A stretch of DNA of 64,000 bases from the NCBI GenBank assembly GCA_010909165.1, contig VJWM01000108.1:868001-932000 (forward strand), in the 5' to 3' direction. The position numbers and the translations under genes are program-made. Below, one piece after another: positions 50,779 through 62,261 of the stretch; the stretch's first letter is position 1, and every line of letters starts with the position of its first letter. Below the pieces are notes generated by a model, which saw nothing but the letters and a program-made list of their open reading frames with translations, ran no database searches and had not been told where the DNA came from. Source of the DNA: Anthoceros angustus. Its lineage: Eukaryota; Streptophyta; Anthocerotopsida; Anthocerotales; Anthocerotaceae.

Positions 50779-52775
50779 GTGTGGTTTGCTTCCTTCTTAA
50801 CACTGTGGGTTGGAGGACATGAGGATGGTTGCGTATGTGTGGTCGATCTAGGGGATACACGCGAAGGTCACCACCGCCACACCGCAAGAGATTTACGAGC
50901 CTTGAAGAAATCCGTGGAAGAGACCGCCACCGCCACTGAGGCAGCGGAGGAAGTAGAGCACGAGACGGAAGAAGTCGCCTTGACCTCAAGGCGACGAGGT
51001 GCGGAACGGCTGATCAAAAGTGGAGGAGGAAGAGGCGAGATCACCGACCGAGAGGAAGGAGGTCGAGAAGAGAAGCTGGTGACCAAAGTGAGGAAGGGCG
51101 CTCCTCCGAGCACGTTACCGCCCACCACCGCCGCGAACGCCCGCGACGCTTTGCTTCTCAAAGCGGTGACACCACCTCATCTCCGCCGAATCGACAGGAC
51201 GACGAGGTCGCCGAGCGGGAGTTTCGTGCTTGGTCGGAGGATTTGGCGGAACGACTGATCGAATCGCTGGTCGATTGATCTTTGGGACGAACTAGAGGGA
51301 GGTCGCTACTCCTCAAGGATCCCGACGGTTTCTGTTACCCGGCGAGAGGAGTGTTGGTCCAGCGTGGACACGACCGAGCAACATGAGTGGAGTTGGTGGA
51401 GGAGGAGGACCGCCAACTTCATAGTCGCCAAGAATACGCCAAAGAATACGCCAAATTCGAGAAGAAGAAGGGAGATGATAAGCGCTTGTAAGAACTTTGA
51501 GCATGTCTCCCACGCTAACTTGGAGGATGGAGTCGCCGATCGATCACGATCTTTCCGGATCTGAGAGGGCATGCACAAGGTATGGTCGCACCTATAATTC
51601 GGTCGCCGTGGGAAGCTCTCAAAGCAGCCTTCTGAAGGTTCGAGGGCTCGCATGCACACCACACTTTAGCAAAGTTGAGGACCCTTCGAGGAAGAAACGA
51701 GATCTTTGTTTGATTATGTGGAGAGGTTTTATGGATATCGGATCGAGTTCAAATGTGCACCCGAGAGGCCGAGGGATCCACCCACTGGTACTCACAAGAG
51801 CAAGCGCTGGATTGGTTTGTGAGTGGCTTGTCTCGAAAATGGAGGTACACGCAGCGGGACGAAGACGCTAAGGGCCTCCGCTTAGAGGAATGGGAGTCCG
51901 CCGAGTTAGGGAGGAGAAGAAGAAGAGGCGGTCATAAGAAGAGGAAAGGATCGAGAGATCTAGCTCGCCTTCCGCCACCTCCTCCAGCTCACCGCCCTCA
52001 TCGGGAGGATAGCGAACTCAAGAAAGCTCCACATCGGATGAGGAATCGAAAAGGCCTACGAACGGCGAATAAAGAAGGACCTGGAGAAGGTCAAGCGAAG
52101 GCAGGAAGAAGCGGAACGCGCACTGGAGAAGGAGAGGAAGGGAAGACGGTCCGTGGATGGAGGAGGAGAAACGTCTGCAGCAGTGGAGGAATTGCGGGAC
52201 AAGTGGAGGCTTTGACCAAAAGATTGACCGAGTTAGAGGTCAAAGTGAAGAATCAAGCTCCACGAAGATCTCCTCACGCAAGGCGCTTGGTGTATTGCTC
52301 AATTTGTCATCAAACGGGACACACCAACCGGAATGTATTCGGCACCACACGCGTAAACCATGTGGACACCGCCATGCCGGAGATTATTGGTATGTGGATG
52401 AAGCTTATCGTGCAAGCGGTCACCGAGTCGGCCACCTCAATCCATGAGGGCGACTTACCAACCGACTACACCGCCCCTCGAGGTATGGATCGCGACCGAC
52501 ATCGCCGGACCATGGAGACCGATCCATCGCAGAGGCCGATGGCAATTCCACAGGGTGTTGTTACAATGGAGCACCAGTGTCACTACTCAAATGAATGTCC
52601 GTAACCACGAAAACAAGTGGGCTATGTACCCTTTGTCAAGTATGCAAGGAATTGGGGACATAAAATGGGGATCCTGTGTGCTCGGGTGTGGCGCGAGTGG
52701 CACCAGCCGACGGAACCAGTGGTAGAGGAGGCAAGGCCCAACTCAAACCGCGATCACGTGACCACGACACCGGTC
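50779..52775 (+). pseudogene. gag: gag (capsid/nucleocapsid), frameshifted
   Basis: Gag polyprotein of a Ty3/gypsy element; would form the cytoplasmic virus-like particle. A 159-codon frame (50,779-51,258) may be the acidic, Ala/Glu-rich N-terminus. The capsid region is seen as LFDYVERFYGYRIEF at about 51,710 in one frame and EQALDWFVSGLSRKW at about 51,800 in another, the usual plant gag motifs. Charged helices follow (VKRRQEEAERALEKER; QVEALTKRLTELEVKV). Zinc-knuckle remnants: CSICHQTGHTNR at about 52,296 (C-x2-C-x4-H kept, last Cys lost by frame), HYSNECP at about 52,583, and CQVCKELG / GHKMGILC at about 52,630, split by a 1-base shift. At least four indels break it. Confidence 0.75.
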
Positions 52776-53930
52776 AAGGTGGAGGCGAGTATGATTCTCG
52801 ACGGATCCGGTGTGACATCGTGGATCGTGGAAGAGGGGTATGAAGGAGAGATGAGTGCGGATGAAGGATTGATGGTGGCCAAGGTGACCACCGATCGCGG
52901 GGAGAAAGGCCGAGGTACGGAAAACGGCGATGAGGAAAGGAAGGAGAAGGTGAGGGACGACTCACCTGGCCTCCGAGACGCCAAGCGCGTGAGGAGAGGG
53001 GAGGCCCACCCCCAAAGTAGACTTGCCGCCTACCGGGGCGGCGGGGCCAAGGAGAGGGAGGAACGAACCACGTTTCCTCCCGACATCAGCCGAGAAGTAG
53101 CGGCGATGCTGGAAGATGAGCTAAACAGCTCACCCGATGGAAGACGAATGCGAGCCGAAATTATTGATCCGCCGGGTATTGGGTCCCAACCGATAGGAGG
53201 GATCATGGAATCGAAGCTTTACCAATAAGGTCGGAGTCGACCAGCCGTGGCTGCAAGCGGGAGGAAACTTGTCGATAAAATTCCGGCCACGACGCATTAC
53301 TTGACCGCGAATTTGTGGTCGGGCCTGAGATGCTTGCTGAGTCCGAGATCCCGCAAAATTGTGAAGGAGGCGATCAGGGAATCAAGTAGGAGGGAGAAAG
53401 CGCCGGAGGTAAATGTGGTCGAACTCATTGATTTTGGGGCACCCGAGATTGAGGTTGAAATTGCGGGTGTTTGGTGCCCGACGTGCCATTAGATTCGGAT
53501 CGAGTCAACTTGATGACGGAGGAGACGGCTCATCAACTCGGGTTCACCGAGTTTCACCCGCCCGAGTATTTTTACGGATGGCCGACAAGGAGAAAGCCAC
53601 TAGGGGTGTCAAGGACGTGCCCACCAATTGGGGACTCACCTTCCATCTTACCTACATTGTGATGCGCGGTTTCGGATCTAGGCTATAAGGTTTTGATAGG
53701 TAGGCCTTGGTTGTATGGTCGCGTGTGTTTTTGATTTTGGTCGAGTGGCATCACCTTCAAGTCCAAGAGACACGGACTGCGGCGATTGCTTTTGTGTCAT
53801 GGAGTAAGGCTCCTTATGAGGGGAGTCCGCAACCCACCGACGGTACACCTGTAGCACGGGGTAAGCTCCTGCAAAGGATCGAGCATATCGGGGTCCTCAA
53901 TGAGGTCAAATAAAGAGTGATTTTGGTGTA
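52776..53930 (+). pseudogene. pol: Gag-pol linker and retropepsin, copy 1, frameshifted
   Basis: An acidic linker (EEGYEGEMSADEGLMV; DISREVAAMLEDELNSSPDG) leads to the aspartic protease. Recognisable segments: VVELIDFGAPEIEVEIAG (53,417 on), then VPDVPLDSDRVNLMTEETAH (53,475 on), PTNWGLTFHLTYIVMR and GRPWLYG. The family has D-[ST]-G at the active site; here the third residue reads D and the following spacing is short, at a CG-rich spot, so the catalytic motif is damaged or mis-sequenced. The trailing HLTYIVMR...LIGRPWLYG corresponds to the second half of the protease fold. It would process the Gag-Pol polyprotein. Confidence 0.75.
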
Positions 53931-54139
53931 TACTGCTACATAGAGGAAGTCAGAAGAATCAAGATGAGGCCCATAGAGAAGGAGTAGCCTTTTGGAAGGG
54001 CAAAGCTTATGAGCGAGACTTTCCTAAGAGGGATCCGAACCAAGATAGGCAGCATCCAAGGAACCTATGTAGATCCCTGGAGAAGACTTAGAGTTAGAAC
54101 CCAAGGTAGTCAAGATTTCTAGGTATCTAGGCGTGGAGG

Positions 54140-54986
54140 AAGAGTTTCGAGTGCTTAGAGTATGTCGATGTGTTTGCCTTCAAGATTACCGACATGACAG
54201 AATTCGAAGAACTGGGGATACATCGAATTGATTTGAAGGAGGGCAAGACACCGTAAGGATCAAGCAATACGTGAATCCCAAGTATTCCATGGTTGTTAAG
54301 GATCAATCGACCAATACTTGGAGGTGGGTGATTTATCCGGCTTACCGGAGTGGGTTGCTCCCATCGTAATTGTACCAAGAAGCAGGAAAGGTTCGGTGTG
54401 TAAGATTTCGTGAAACTTAATGAAGCAACGAAGAAGGACCATCACCTTGCCTTTCATGGACACAGCGAGACATGCATGGAGATGTACAGCTCGATGGGTA
54501 CTGTTACAATCAAATTTCGCTGAGGAAGGAGGATCAGATAAGACACGCTCACAACCGACACTTACGCTATTCCAAGCTCCCTTTGTGTGTAACGCCCCGC
54601 CACCTTTCAACGAGTGGTGAACGCTATATTCCGAGATTTTCCGAAGTTCATGGAGGTATTCCTAGATGATTTCGTGTTGGGAGAAGGAACCGCATCTAGA
54701 TCATTTGACAATGCCCAGAGATGCGTGAGAATCGAACATGAAACTTCATCCGTGGAAGTGTTATTTTGGTATGACAGAGGGGTATCTGGCACATCGAGCC
54801 AGAGCGAGGATTGCGGTGTAGATAAGGAGAAGGTAGCATATGAGATGGACGACCACAAACGGTGAGGCAGTGCGTGCTTTTGTAGGGCTGGTAGGATATT
54901 ACAGAGGTTCATCAAGGATTTCGCCAAGAAGGCAGCCTTGTTGACACAATTGACCAAGAAGGATACACCGCTCGAATGGACGAACG
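54140..54986 (+). pseudogene. pol: Reverse transcriptase, copy 1, truncated at the duplication join
   Basis: Begins with EYVDVFAFKITDMTEFEELG-like sequence and HRIDLKEGK (the usual start of Ty3 RT), then APIVIVPK-type sequence, KKDHHLAFHGH in a shifted frame, and FPKFMEVFLDDF at 54,646-54,680. FLDDF is the variant of the YxDD catalytic motif found in many Ty3/gypsy RTs. The thumb region (about 54,830-54,986, with RRFIKDFAKKAALLTQ-type sequence in shifted frames) stops where the next copy begins, so no RNase H follows. Several frame breaks. Confidence 0.8.
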
Positions 54987-56140
54987 AAGGTGGAGGCGGA
55001 TGATTCTCGACGGATCCAAAGGTGACATCGTGGATCGTGGAAGAGGGGTATGAAGGAGAGATGAGTGCGGATGAAGGATTGATGGTGGCTGGTGACCACC
55101 GATCGCGGGAGAAAGGCCGAGGTACGGAAAAACGGCGGGAACAGGAGGAAAGGAAGCGGAGAAGGGTGAGGGACGACTCACCCTGGCCTCCAGAGACGCG
55201 CGGCGTCCAAGCGCGTGAGGAGAGGGGGAGCAGGCCCACCCCCAAAGTAGACACGCCCACCCGGGGCGGAAGCAGGTCAAGGAGAGGGAGGAACGAACCA
55301 CGTTTCCTCCCGACATCAGCCGAGAAGTAGCGGCGATGCTGGAAGATGAGCTAAACAGCTCACCCGATGGAAGACGAATGGTGGCGGAAATTATTGATCC
55401 GCCGGGTATGGGTCCCAACCGATAGGAGGATCATGGAATCGAAGCTTTACCAATAAGGTCGGAGTCGACCAGCTGTGGCTGCAAGCGGGAGGAAACCTTG
55501 TCGATAAAATTCCGGGCTACGACGCATTACTTGACCGCGAATTTGTGGCCTGAGATGCTTGCTTGCTGAGTCCGAGATCCCGCAAAATTGTGAAGGAGGC
55601 GATCGTGGGAATCAAGTAGGAGGGAGAAAGCGCCGGCGGAGGTAAATGTGGTCGAACTCATTGATTTTGGGGCACCCGAGATTGAGGTTGAAATTGCGGT
55701 GTTTGGTGCCCGACGTGCCATTAGATTCGGATCGAGTCAACTTGATGACGGAGGAGACGGCTCATCAACTCGGGTTCACCGAGTTTCACCCGCCCGAGTA
55801 TTTTTACGGATGGCCGACTGCATAAGGAGAAAGCCACTGGGTGCCGGGCGTGCCCACCGAATTGGGGACTCACCTTCCATCTTACCTACATTGTGATGCG
55901 GTTTCGGATCTAGGCTATAAGGTTTTGATAGGTAGGCCTTGGTTGTATGGTACGCTGTGTTTTTGATTTTGGTCGAGTGGCATCACCTTCAAGTCCAAGA
56001 GACACGGACTGCGGCGATTGCTTTTGTGTCATGGAGTAAGGCTCCTTATGAGGGGAGTCTGCAACCCACCGACGGTACACCTGTAGCACGGGGTAAGCTC
56101 CTGCAAAGGATCGAGCATATCGGGGTCCTCAAGGTCAAAT
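54987..56140 (+). pseudogene. pol: Linker and retropepsin, copy 2, frameshifted
   Basis: Repeats the linker and protease. IDFGAPEIEVEIAVFGARRA here shifts frame at a different base than in copy 1 (IAG versus IAV), while the L-D-S-D spot is the same in both. Comparing the copies shows that most breaks are 1-4-base length changes at C/G-rich spots rather than substitutions. Confidence 0.75.
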
Positions 56141-56389
56141 AAAGAGTGATTTTGGTGTATACTGCTTACATATAGAGGAAGTCATAGAAGAATCAAGATG
56201 AGGCCCATAGAGAAGGAGTAGCCTTTTGGAAGGGCAAAGCTTATGAGCGAGACTTTCCAAGAGGGATCCGAACCAAGATAGGCAGCATCCAAGGAACCTA
56301 TGTAGATCCGACGCGGTGGAGGACTTAGAGTTAGAACCTAGCAAGGTAGTCAAGATTTCTAGGTATCTAGGCGTGGAAAGGAAGAGTTT

Positions 56390-57215
56390 CAGAGTCCTGC
56401 TTAGAGTATGTCGATGTGTTTGCCTTCAAGATTACCGACATGACAGATAGGAACCGGGGATACATCGAATTGATTTGAAGGAGGGCACACCGAAGGATCA
56501 AGCAGTCAATCCCAAGTATTCCATGGTTGTTAAGGATCAATCGACCAATACTTGGAGGTGGGTGATTTATCCGGTTCACCTGGAGTGGGTTGCTCCCATC
56601 GTAATTGTACCCAAGAAGCAACAGGAAAGGTTCGGTGTGTCGATTTCGAACTCAATGAAGCAACGAAGAAGGATCATCACCTTGCCTTTCATGGACAGCG
56701 TTAGACATGTGGCCATGAAATGTATGCTCGGATGGGTATCGACAAATTTCGCTGAGGAAGGAGGATCAGATAAGACACGCTCACAACCGATTGGGGACTT
56801 ACGCTTATTCCAAGCTCCCTTCGGGTTGTGTAACGCCCCGCCACTTTCAACGAGTGGTGAACGCGATATTCCGAGATTTTCTAAGTTCATGGAGGTATTC
56901 CTAGATGATTTCGTGTTGGGAGGAACCGCATCTAGATCATTTGACAGCAGAGATGCAGAATCGAACATGAAACTTCATCCGTGGAAGTGTTATTTTGGTA
57001 TGACGGAGGGTATCTGGCACATCGAGTTTCGAGCGAGGATTGCGTGTAGATAAGGAGAAGGTAGCATAGTCGAGATGGACGACCACAAACGGTGAGGCAA
57101 AGTGCTTTTGTAGGGCTGGTAGGATATTACAGAGGTTCATCAAGGATTTCGCCAAGAAGGCAGCCTTGTTGACACAATTGACCAAGAAGGATACACCGCT
57201 CGAATGGACAACGCG
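56390..57215 (+). pseudogene. pol: Reverse transcriptase, copy 2 (best preserved)
   Basis: A 192-codon plus frame (56,475-57,053) covers most of the palm: EWVAPIVIVPKKQQERFGV, then APFGLCNAPP (the conserved PFGLxNAPxxFQ block), then FMEVFLDDFVLGG with the catalytic DD, MKLHPWKCYFGMTEG, and thumb sequence in the next frame. The first catalytic Asp block (normally FLDGYSGYNQI) falls in a broken stretch near 56,690-56,750. RT would copy the genomic RNA to DNA inside the particle. Confidence 0.85.
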
Positions 57216-57650
57216 AGGCGTGAGGCTTTTCAGCTTGAAGGATGTTTGGTGAGCGCCAACTTACAACCACCGATTGGGAAAACCGTTTCATGTATACGTA
57301 GATGTGTCCGCCACGCCATTGGGACCGCCTTAAGCCGAAGACGAGAAGAAGGACCATCCGATTTTCTATGCGTAGACTCACGACCGAAAAGAACTACTCA
57401 ACCACGGAGCGGAGGGTCTTGGTATCATTTACTCGTAAGAAGTTTAGACACTATCCGCTTGCTTGCAAGGTGACGCTTCATGTTGACCATTTTGCTGAAG
57501 TATCTTGTCAACAAGCCGATTTGTCGAAGGATTGCCGTGGGTACTACCGCTGCAAGAGTTTGACTACGACGAAACCGCATCAGAAAGCAACATCGAATGA
57601 TTTCATTTCTCGTCGAAACCGGAGAGCGACTTGAGGCACGATGACCGATT
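57216..57650 (+). pseudogene. pol: RNase H, copy 1
   Basis: Follows RT copy 2. FHVYVDVSA at about 57,286 carries the first catalytic Asp of Ty3-type RNase H; then NYSTTERRVLVSFTRKKF and FRHYPLACKVTLHVDHFAEV, with the usual LHVDH element. The end of the domain (LVNKP, then a DFISR tail at about 57,600) is in shifted frames. It would degrade the RNA strand of the hybrid during reverse transcription. Confidence 0.8.
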
Positions 57651-57904
57651 TCGACGAGGAGTTGGTCGCCACGACCGGGTCAAGGAGAAGGACAGCATGT
57701 AATGAAGACGGCCTAAGAATTGATCAGCAAGTCTTGTTGCTAGAAGAGAGGCCAAGTGAGCAAGAAGGGAACGCGCAGTGAAAAGCCGCAGCAGGACAAC
57801 TGGAGATCCGAGGGGAGAGGCGGCCAGGGCGCGAGGAGGAGGCTGAAATGCTCCTCAAGGGTGAGCAGTGAGCTGCAAGTGGAGGCCACGAGTTGGCAAA
57901 GGAA

Positions 57905-58760
57905 GAGTTCAGAGCATGCTTAGGGAGTATGTCGATGTGTTTGCCTTCAAGATTACCGACATGACAGAATTCGAAGAACTGGGGATACATCGAATTGATT
58001 TGAAGGAGGGCAAGACACCGTAAGGATCAAGCAATGCCGAATCCCAAGTATTCCATGGTTGTTAAGGATCAATCGACCAATACTTGGAGGTGGGTGATTT
58101 ATCCGGCTTACCGGAGTGGGTTGCTCCCATCGTGAATTGTACCCAAGAAGCAACAGGAAAGGTTCGGTGTCAAGATTTCGTGAAACTTAATGAAGCAACG
58201 AAGAAGGATCATCACCTTGCCTTTCATGGACATGTAGACATGAGGCCATGAAATGTATGCTCGATGGGTACTGGTTACAATCGATTTCGAGGAAGGAGGA
58301 TCAGATAAGACACGCTCACAACCGATTGGGGAACTTACGCTTATTCCAAGCTCCCTTCGGTTGTGTAACGCCCCGCCACCTTTCAACGAGTGGTGAACGC
58401 TATATTCCGAGATTTTACAAGTTCATGGAGTATTCCTAGATGATTTCGTGTTGGGAGGAACCGCATCTAGATCATTTAAGACAATGCCCAGAGATGCAGA
58501 ATCGAACATGAAACTTCATCCGTGGAAGTGTTATTTTGGCATGATGAGGGTATCTTGGCACATCGAGTTTCAGAGCGAGGATTGCGGTGTAGATAAGGAG
58601 AAGGTAGCATAGTCGAGATGGACGACCACAAACGGTGAGGCAAAGTGCTTTTGTAGGGCTGGTAGGATATTACGTGAGGTTCATCAAGGATTTCGCCAAG
58701 AAGGCAGCCTTGTTGACACAATTGACCAAGAAGGATACACCGCTCGAATGGACAACGCGA
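57905..58760 (+). pseudogene. pol: Reverse transcriptase, copy 3
   Basis: Starts abruptly at the RT N-terminus (YVDVFAFKITDMTEFEELG) without protease before it. Has EWVAPI-, PFGLCNAP- and FLDDF-corresponding DNA, but frames change more often than in copy 2; a premature TAG falls next to the FLDDF codons. The thumb is intact: a 91-codon frame at 58,635-58,910 with FVGLVGYYVRFIKDFAKKA and LTKKDTPLEWTTRGEAFQLE, running into RNase H. Confidence 0.8.
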
Positions 58761-59240
58761 GGTGAGGCTTTTCAGCTTGAAGGACAGCTTGGTGAGCGCG
58801 CCAACTTGCTGATTGGGAAAACCGCTTCATGTATAGATGTGTCCGCCATTGGGACCGCCTTAAGCCGAAGACGAGAAGAAACGGACCATCCGATTTTCTA
58901 TGCGAGATGACCACGACACCGAAAAGAACTACTCAACCACGGAGCGGAGGGTCTTGGTATCATTTACTCGTAAGAAGTTTAGACACTATCCGCTTGCTTG
59001 CAAGGTGACGCTTCATGTTGACCATTTTGCTGAAGTATCTTGTCAACAAGCCGATTTGAAGGATTGCCGTGGGTACTACTGCTGCAAGAGTTTGACTACG
59101 ACGTCGAAACCAGACCTGTGAAAGCAACATCAGAACGCTGATTTCATTTCTCGTCTGAAAACTGGAGAGCGACTTGAGGCAACAGATGACCGATTTCCTG
59201 ACGAGGAGTTGGTCGCCACGACCTGGGTCGAAGGAGAAGG
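58761..59240 (+). pseudogene. pol: RNase H, copy 2
   Basis: Continues from RT copy 3: DVSAIGTALSRRREETDHPI, then NYSTTERRVLVSFTRKKF, ACKVTLHVDHFAEVSC and, in a shifted frame, a NADFISR-type tail at about 59,135. After it comes a spacer (ERLEATDD...VATTWVEGEG-type) before integrase. More complete than copy 1 in its first half. Confidence 0.8.
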
Positions 59241-59299
59241 ACACGAGCATAATGAAGACGGCCTGAGAAGTGATCAGCAAGTCTTGTTGCTAGAAGAGA

Positions 59300-59797
59300 G
59301 GCCAAGTGAGCAAGAAGGGAACGCAGTGTGAAAAGCCGCAGCAGGACAACTGGAGATCCGAGGGGAGAGAGGCGCCAAGGGCGAGGAGGAGGCTGAAATT
59401 CCTCAAGGGTGAGCAACAGTACTGCAAGTGGAGGCCACGAGTTGGCAAAGGAGATGCATCCCATGACAAGCTTGAAGAAAACCGCAGGAGAAGGAAATGG
59501 CGTTCATGGGAAATCGCCCATGAGGCACCATGGGGGCACGAGGCCAAGTGAGCAAGAAGGGAACGCCAGTGTGAAAAGCAGCAGGACAACTGGAGATCCG
59601 AGGGGAGAGGCGCGGGCCGCAAGGAGGAGGAGACCAAATGCTCCTCAAGGGTGAGCAGTGAGTACTGCAAGTGGAGGCCACGAGTTGGCAACAGGAAGGA
59701 GATGCATCCCATGACAAGCTTGAAGAAAACCGCAGGAGAAGGAAATGGTGTTCATGGGAAATCGCCCATGAGGCACCATGAAGGGCCAAGCCGTGAG
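59300..59797 (+). repeat. 249-bp tandem duplication in the RNase H-integrase spacer
   Basis: GGCCAAGTGAGCAAGAAGGG at 59,304 and 59,549, and ACAAGCTTGAAGAAAACCGC at 59,465 and 59,714, are both one period apart. A related stretch at 57,740-57,895 belongs to the larger 1,549-bp duplicate. Confidence 0.88.
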
Positions 59798-59849
59798 GCC
59801 AGCCGCGTAAGAAGGCGAAGTCGCCCATTGCCGGAAGAGGAGTATGCGA

Positions 59850-61016
59850 TGAGTGCAAACCGGGGATGTGAACCTAGGGAGAAGCAAGGAGGCGATGGAT
59901 TTACGGATAGATCCACGCCACTTGGGGCTGCCACGACGAGGTGAGGCGACGTGGTACGCCCGGGAGGAGGAGATTGGAACGCGAGGGGCGTTCGTGTCCG
60001 AGATATTGTTGAATGGGAGGTACGCAAATTCTCGGAGCATGGAACCATGCCCGGATGGTTGTTGTGGAGGGGCGATCTTTCTCCATAAAGCCTCGCCCCC
60101 ATCGCTTGAGGGCGGTGTCCTGTACAAACAAGGTCCGACGAAAATTCGAGATGCCTCGACGCTGAAGAAGCTTCACTCGTCACGGAGGCATTACATGCGT
60201 AAGAGGTGGTGGACACTATTCGCACAGTGACCGTTAAGAAGATTTTGAATGCGGATTCGTGGGCTACGATGCAAAAGGATGTGTGGAGTTCACCGAGGTG
60301 TGACGCGGTCGAGGGTTGGACGGCCCACGTTGTACACAATGGCCTCTTACCTACATCTTACCACCGCACCTTCGAGAAGTGGGGAATCGATCAGAGGACC
60401 GATCAAACCACCAACGCAATGGACTAAGAAGCAAGACATTTTGGTGGCTACGGATTATTGTACAAAGATGGTGGAAGCGGGCGACAAGGAAGGATGACGA
60501 CCGCAGGGCCAAATTTTATTCGAGAACATCATAACGAGGTATGGATGTCCTTTAGAGTTGGTCACGATCGGGGACACATTTCCTCAACTCGGTCGCCGAG
60601 TCCCTAACCACCTACTTCAACATCCGCATCGAAGACGACTCCTACAACCCAAAGGCAAATGGATGACGGAGAAGACGAATGGGTTGCTCGCACAATCCTC
60701 ACCAAGGTAACTGGACGCACATGTATGATTGGGATGCTAAGTTGCATTCGCATTGTGGGCCTACAGGATCATGGAGAAGGTAACCACCAAGAAGACCCTT
60801 ATATTATCTAACATATGGTATGTCTCCGTGATGCCCGTGGAATTTGAAGTACCTACCTGTGATCATGGAGGATGAACGCATCAGAGAGGATAGTCGTAGC
60901 TAGGTTAGAAGCTTCATAGAGCAGAGGAGCATAGGGAGGATGCTTTAGAAGAAACACTGGATTCGTGAACTCGTAAAAGATCGGCATGATGGGAAGTTGA
61001 GGAAGCAGACTATCGT
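59850..61016 (+). pseudogene. pol: Integrase (zinc-binding and catalytic core), frameshifted
   Basis: Single copy. TVTVKKILNADSWATMQKDV followed by RCDA at about 60,230-60,310 marks the zinc-binding region; its CxxC is incomplete. The core shows FEKWGID (first catalytic Asp), ILVATDYCTKMVEA, ITRYGCPLELVT-type sequence near 60,535, GTHFLNS- and AESLTTYFNIRI-type sequence in neighbouring frames (second Asp lies at a broken spot near 60,565), and NPKANG plus TEKTNGLLAQ near 60,650-60,690 with the catalytic Glu. Later MYDWDAKLHS and VMPVEFEVPT match the usual core-to-tail region. It would insert the cDNA into the genome. At least six indels. Confidence 0.82.
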
Positions 61017-61223
61017 GGACGGGATTTGGTTCTTCTATATGATAGTCGGTACCTAGACTTTCCAGGAAGCTTAGCCGAGATGGATGGGACCTACGAGGTG
61101 GTCGCAGATACGAGAATGGATCTGCAACTCGCATTGGGCGGCGACCATCGCCACCGTGAGTCAATGGGTGGAAGGTCAAGAAGTACCTCCACCCGAGGTA
61201 CTGTTGTTTGCGAGGACGCAAAA
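61017..61223 (+). pseudogene. pol: Integrase C-terminal DNA-binding (GPY/F-like) domain
   Basis: RDLVLLYDSRYLDFPGSL then GTYEVVADT and LQLA: the beta-barrel tail of Ty3 integrases (consensus: GDLVLLYDS...FPGKL...WxGPYxV). The GPY core reads DGTYEVV here. It ends just before the polypurine tract, so pol ends at the LTR with no extra gene in between. Confidence 0.78.
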
Positions 61224-61235
61224 TGAGGTGGGGAG
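61224..61235 (+). promoter_or_regulatory. Polypurine tract
   Basis: TGAGGTGGGGAG lies 2 bp before TGTGAACG, the start of the 3' LTR. A purine run here primes plus-strand DNA synthesis in LTR retrotransposons. Confidence 0.75.
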
Positions 61236-62261
61236 TATGTGAACGAAAAGTTTGGGCAACCAGCCCAAAAGAGCCAAGACAAACAAGTTTGATTTTTTTG
61301 GCTAGAACGATTGAAGAGGAGCATGCCAAGAAATTTTCGAGAATCTTGAAGTCGGAGTTGTAGGATATTGTTAGGAAGATGAAGAGGATATCCCAGAAGA
61401 AGAACGGGTCAAACGACCGCAGCGCGTGAGGGCACCAAAGGTTGGTAGGTCGAGATCACGCCGTAGGTCGCCACACACGCCGTAGGTCGAGAAGGAAGCG
61501 CATCATCATGTAAGCGCATCACCGTGGTAGGTCGACAATCTCGCCAAAAAGGAAATTTAGAATAGAGGGGGATATCCACTATATATGCTCACCAATAGGG
61601 AATAAATATATAGAGTAATTAGAAGCGGTTAATTAGGATAGCGTGATAGGAAAATAGGTAGTTTAGATAGAATTAGGATTTTGGAATGATGAACCAATCT
61701 AGGGTTGGCCCAGTGGCACATCCAAAGGAGGCAAAGTGCGCTTTGGGCGCGCTTCCACTTCGCGAGAGCTAGAACGAGAGCTGGAGTTGGAGCGTAAGAC
61801 GCAGAAGGAAGGAAGCGCCAGCAAGCCGAGCGAGGCGGAGCCGCGCGCCCATCGAGAAGGACCCACCCAGCGAGGGAGACCGGGAAGGAAGAAAGCGAGT
61901 ACCGAAGCAAGGAAGGGAGCACCACGCCCAACCACCGGAAGAGGAAGTGTGGAAGCGCCAAGAAGGCGGAGCACTTGGAGAGCAAGGTGAAATTGAGAGC
62001 GAAGAGCGAGAATTGGTGGCACGCCACAAGGCCACGGAGAGAAGGTTGGCGCAAGACTTCAAGCCTAACGTGTGTGCAGAGTGTGTTACCAACAAGGAAG
62101 AGTGTTCAAGGTGAAATTTGAAGCTCTCAAATTGAGAGTAATTTCCTTCCTTGGAGGGAAGGACGCCACCATGCCTCGAGTGGAAAGGCAAGGGAAGGAG
62201 CCACAAAGGCTCTCTCGCGAGGAGGAAAGGAAAAGAAGGTGGAGCCGCCAGAGGGGTGAGG

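Larger units (their letters stand above)
52776..57215 (+). repeat. 2,211-bp tandem duplication of gag-end/protease/RT
   Basis: AAGGTGGAGGCG at 52,776 recurs at 54,987. Copy 1 ends inside the RT connection region (CTCGAATGGACGAACG), where copy 2 continues to RNase H. Flanks and content match through the linker, protease and RT palm. The join shares GAAGGTGG/CGAAGG-type microhomology. Confidence 0.9.
56352..59450 (+). repeat. 1,549-bp tandem duplication of RT/RNase H
   Basis: GTTGGCAAAGGA at 57,892 and 59,441 marks the ends of the two copies. The first runs about 56,352-57,900 and the second 57,901-59,450. The join falls at GGAAGAG, where AAGGAAGAGTTTCAGAG of the RT start meets GGCAAAGGA of the post-RNase H region. 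Confidence 0.9.
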
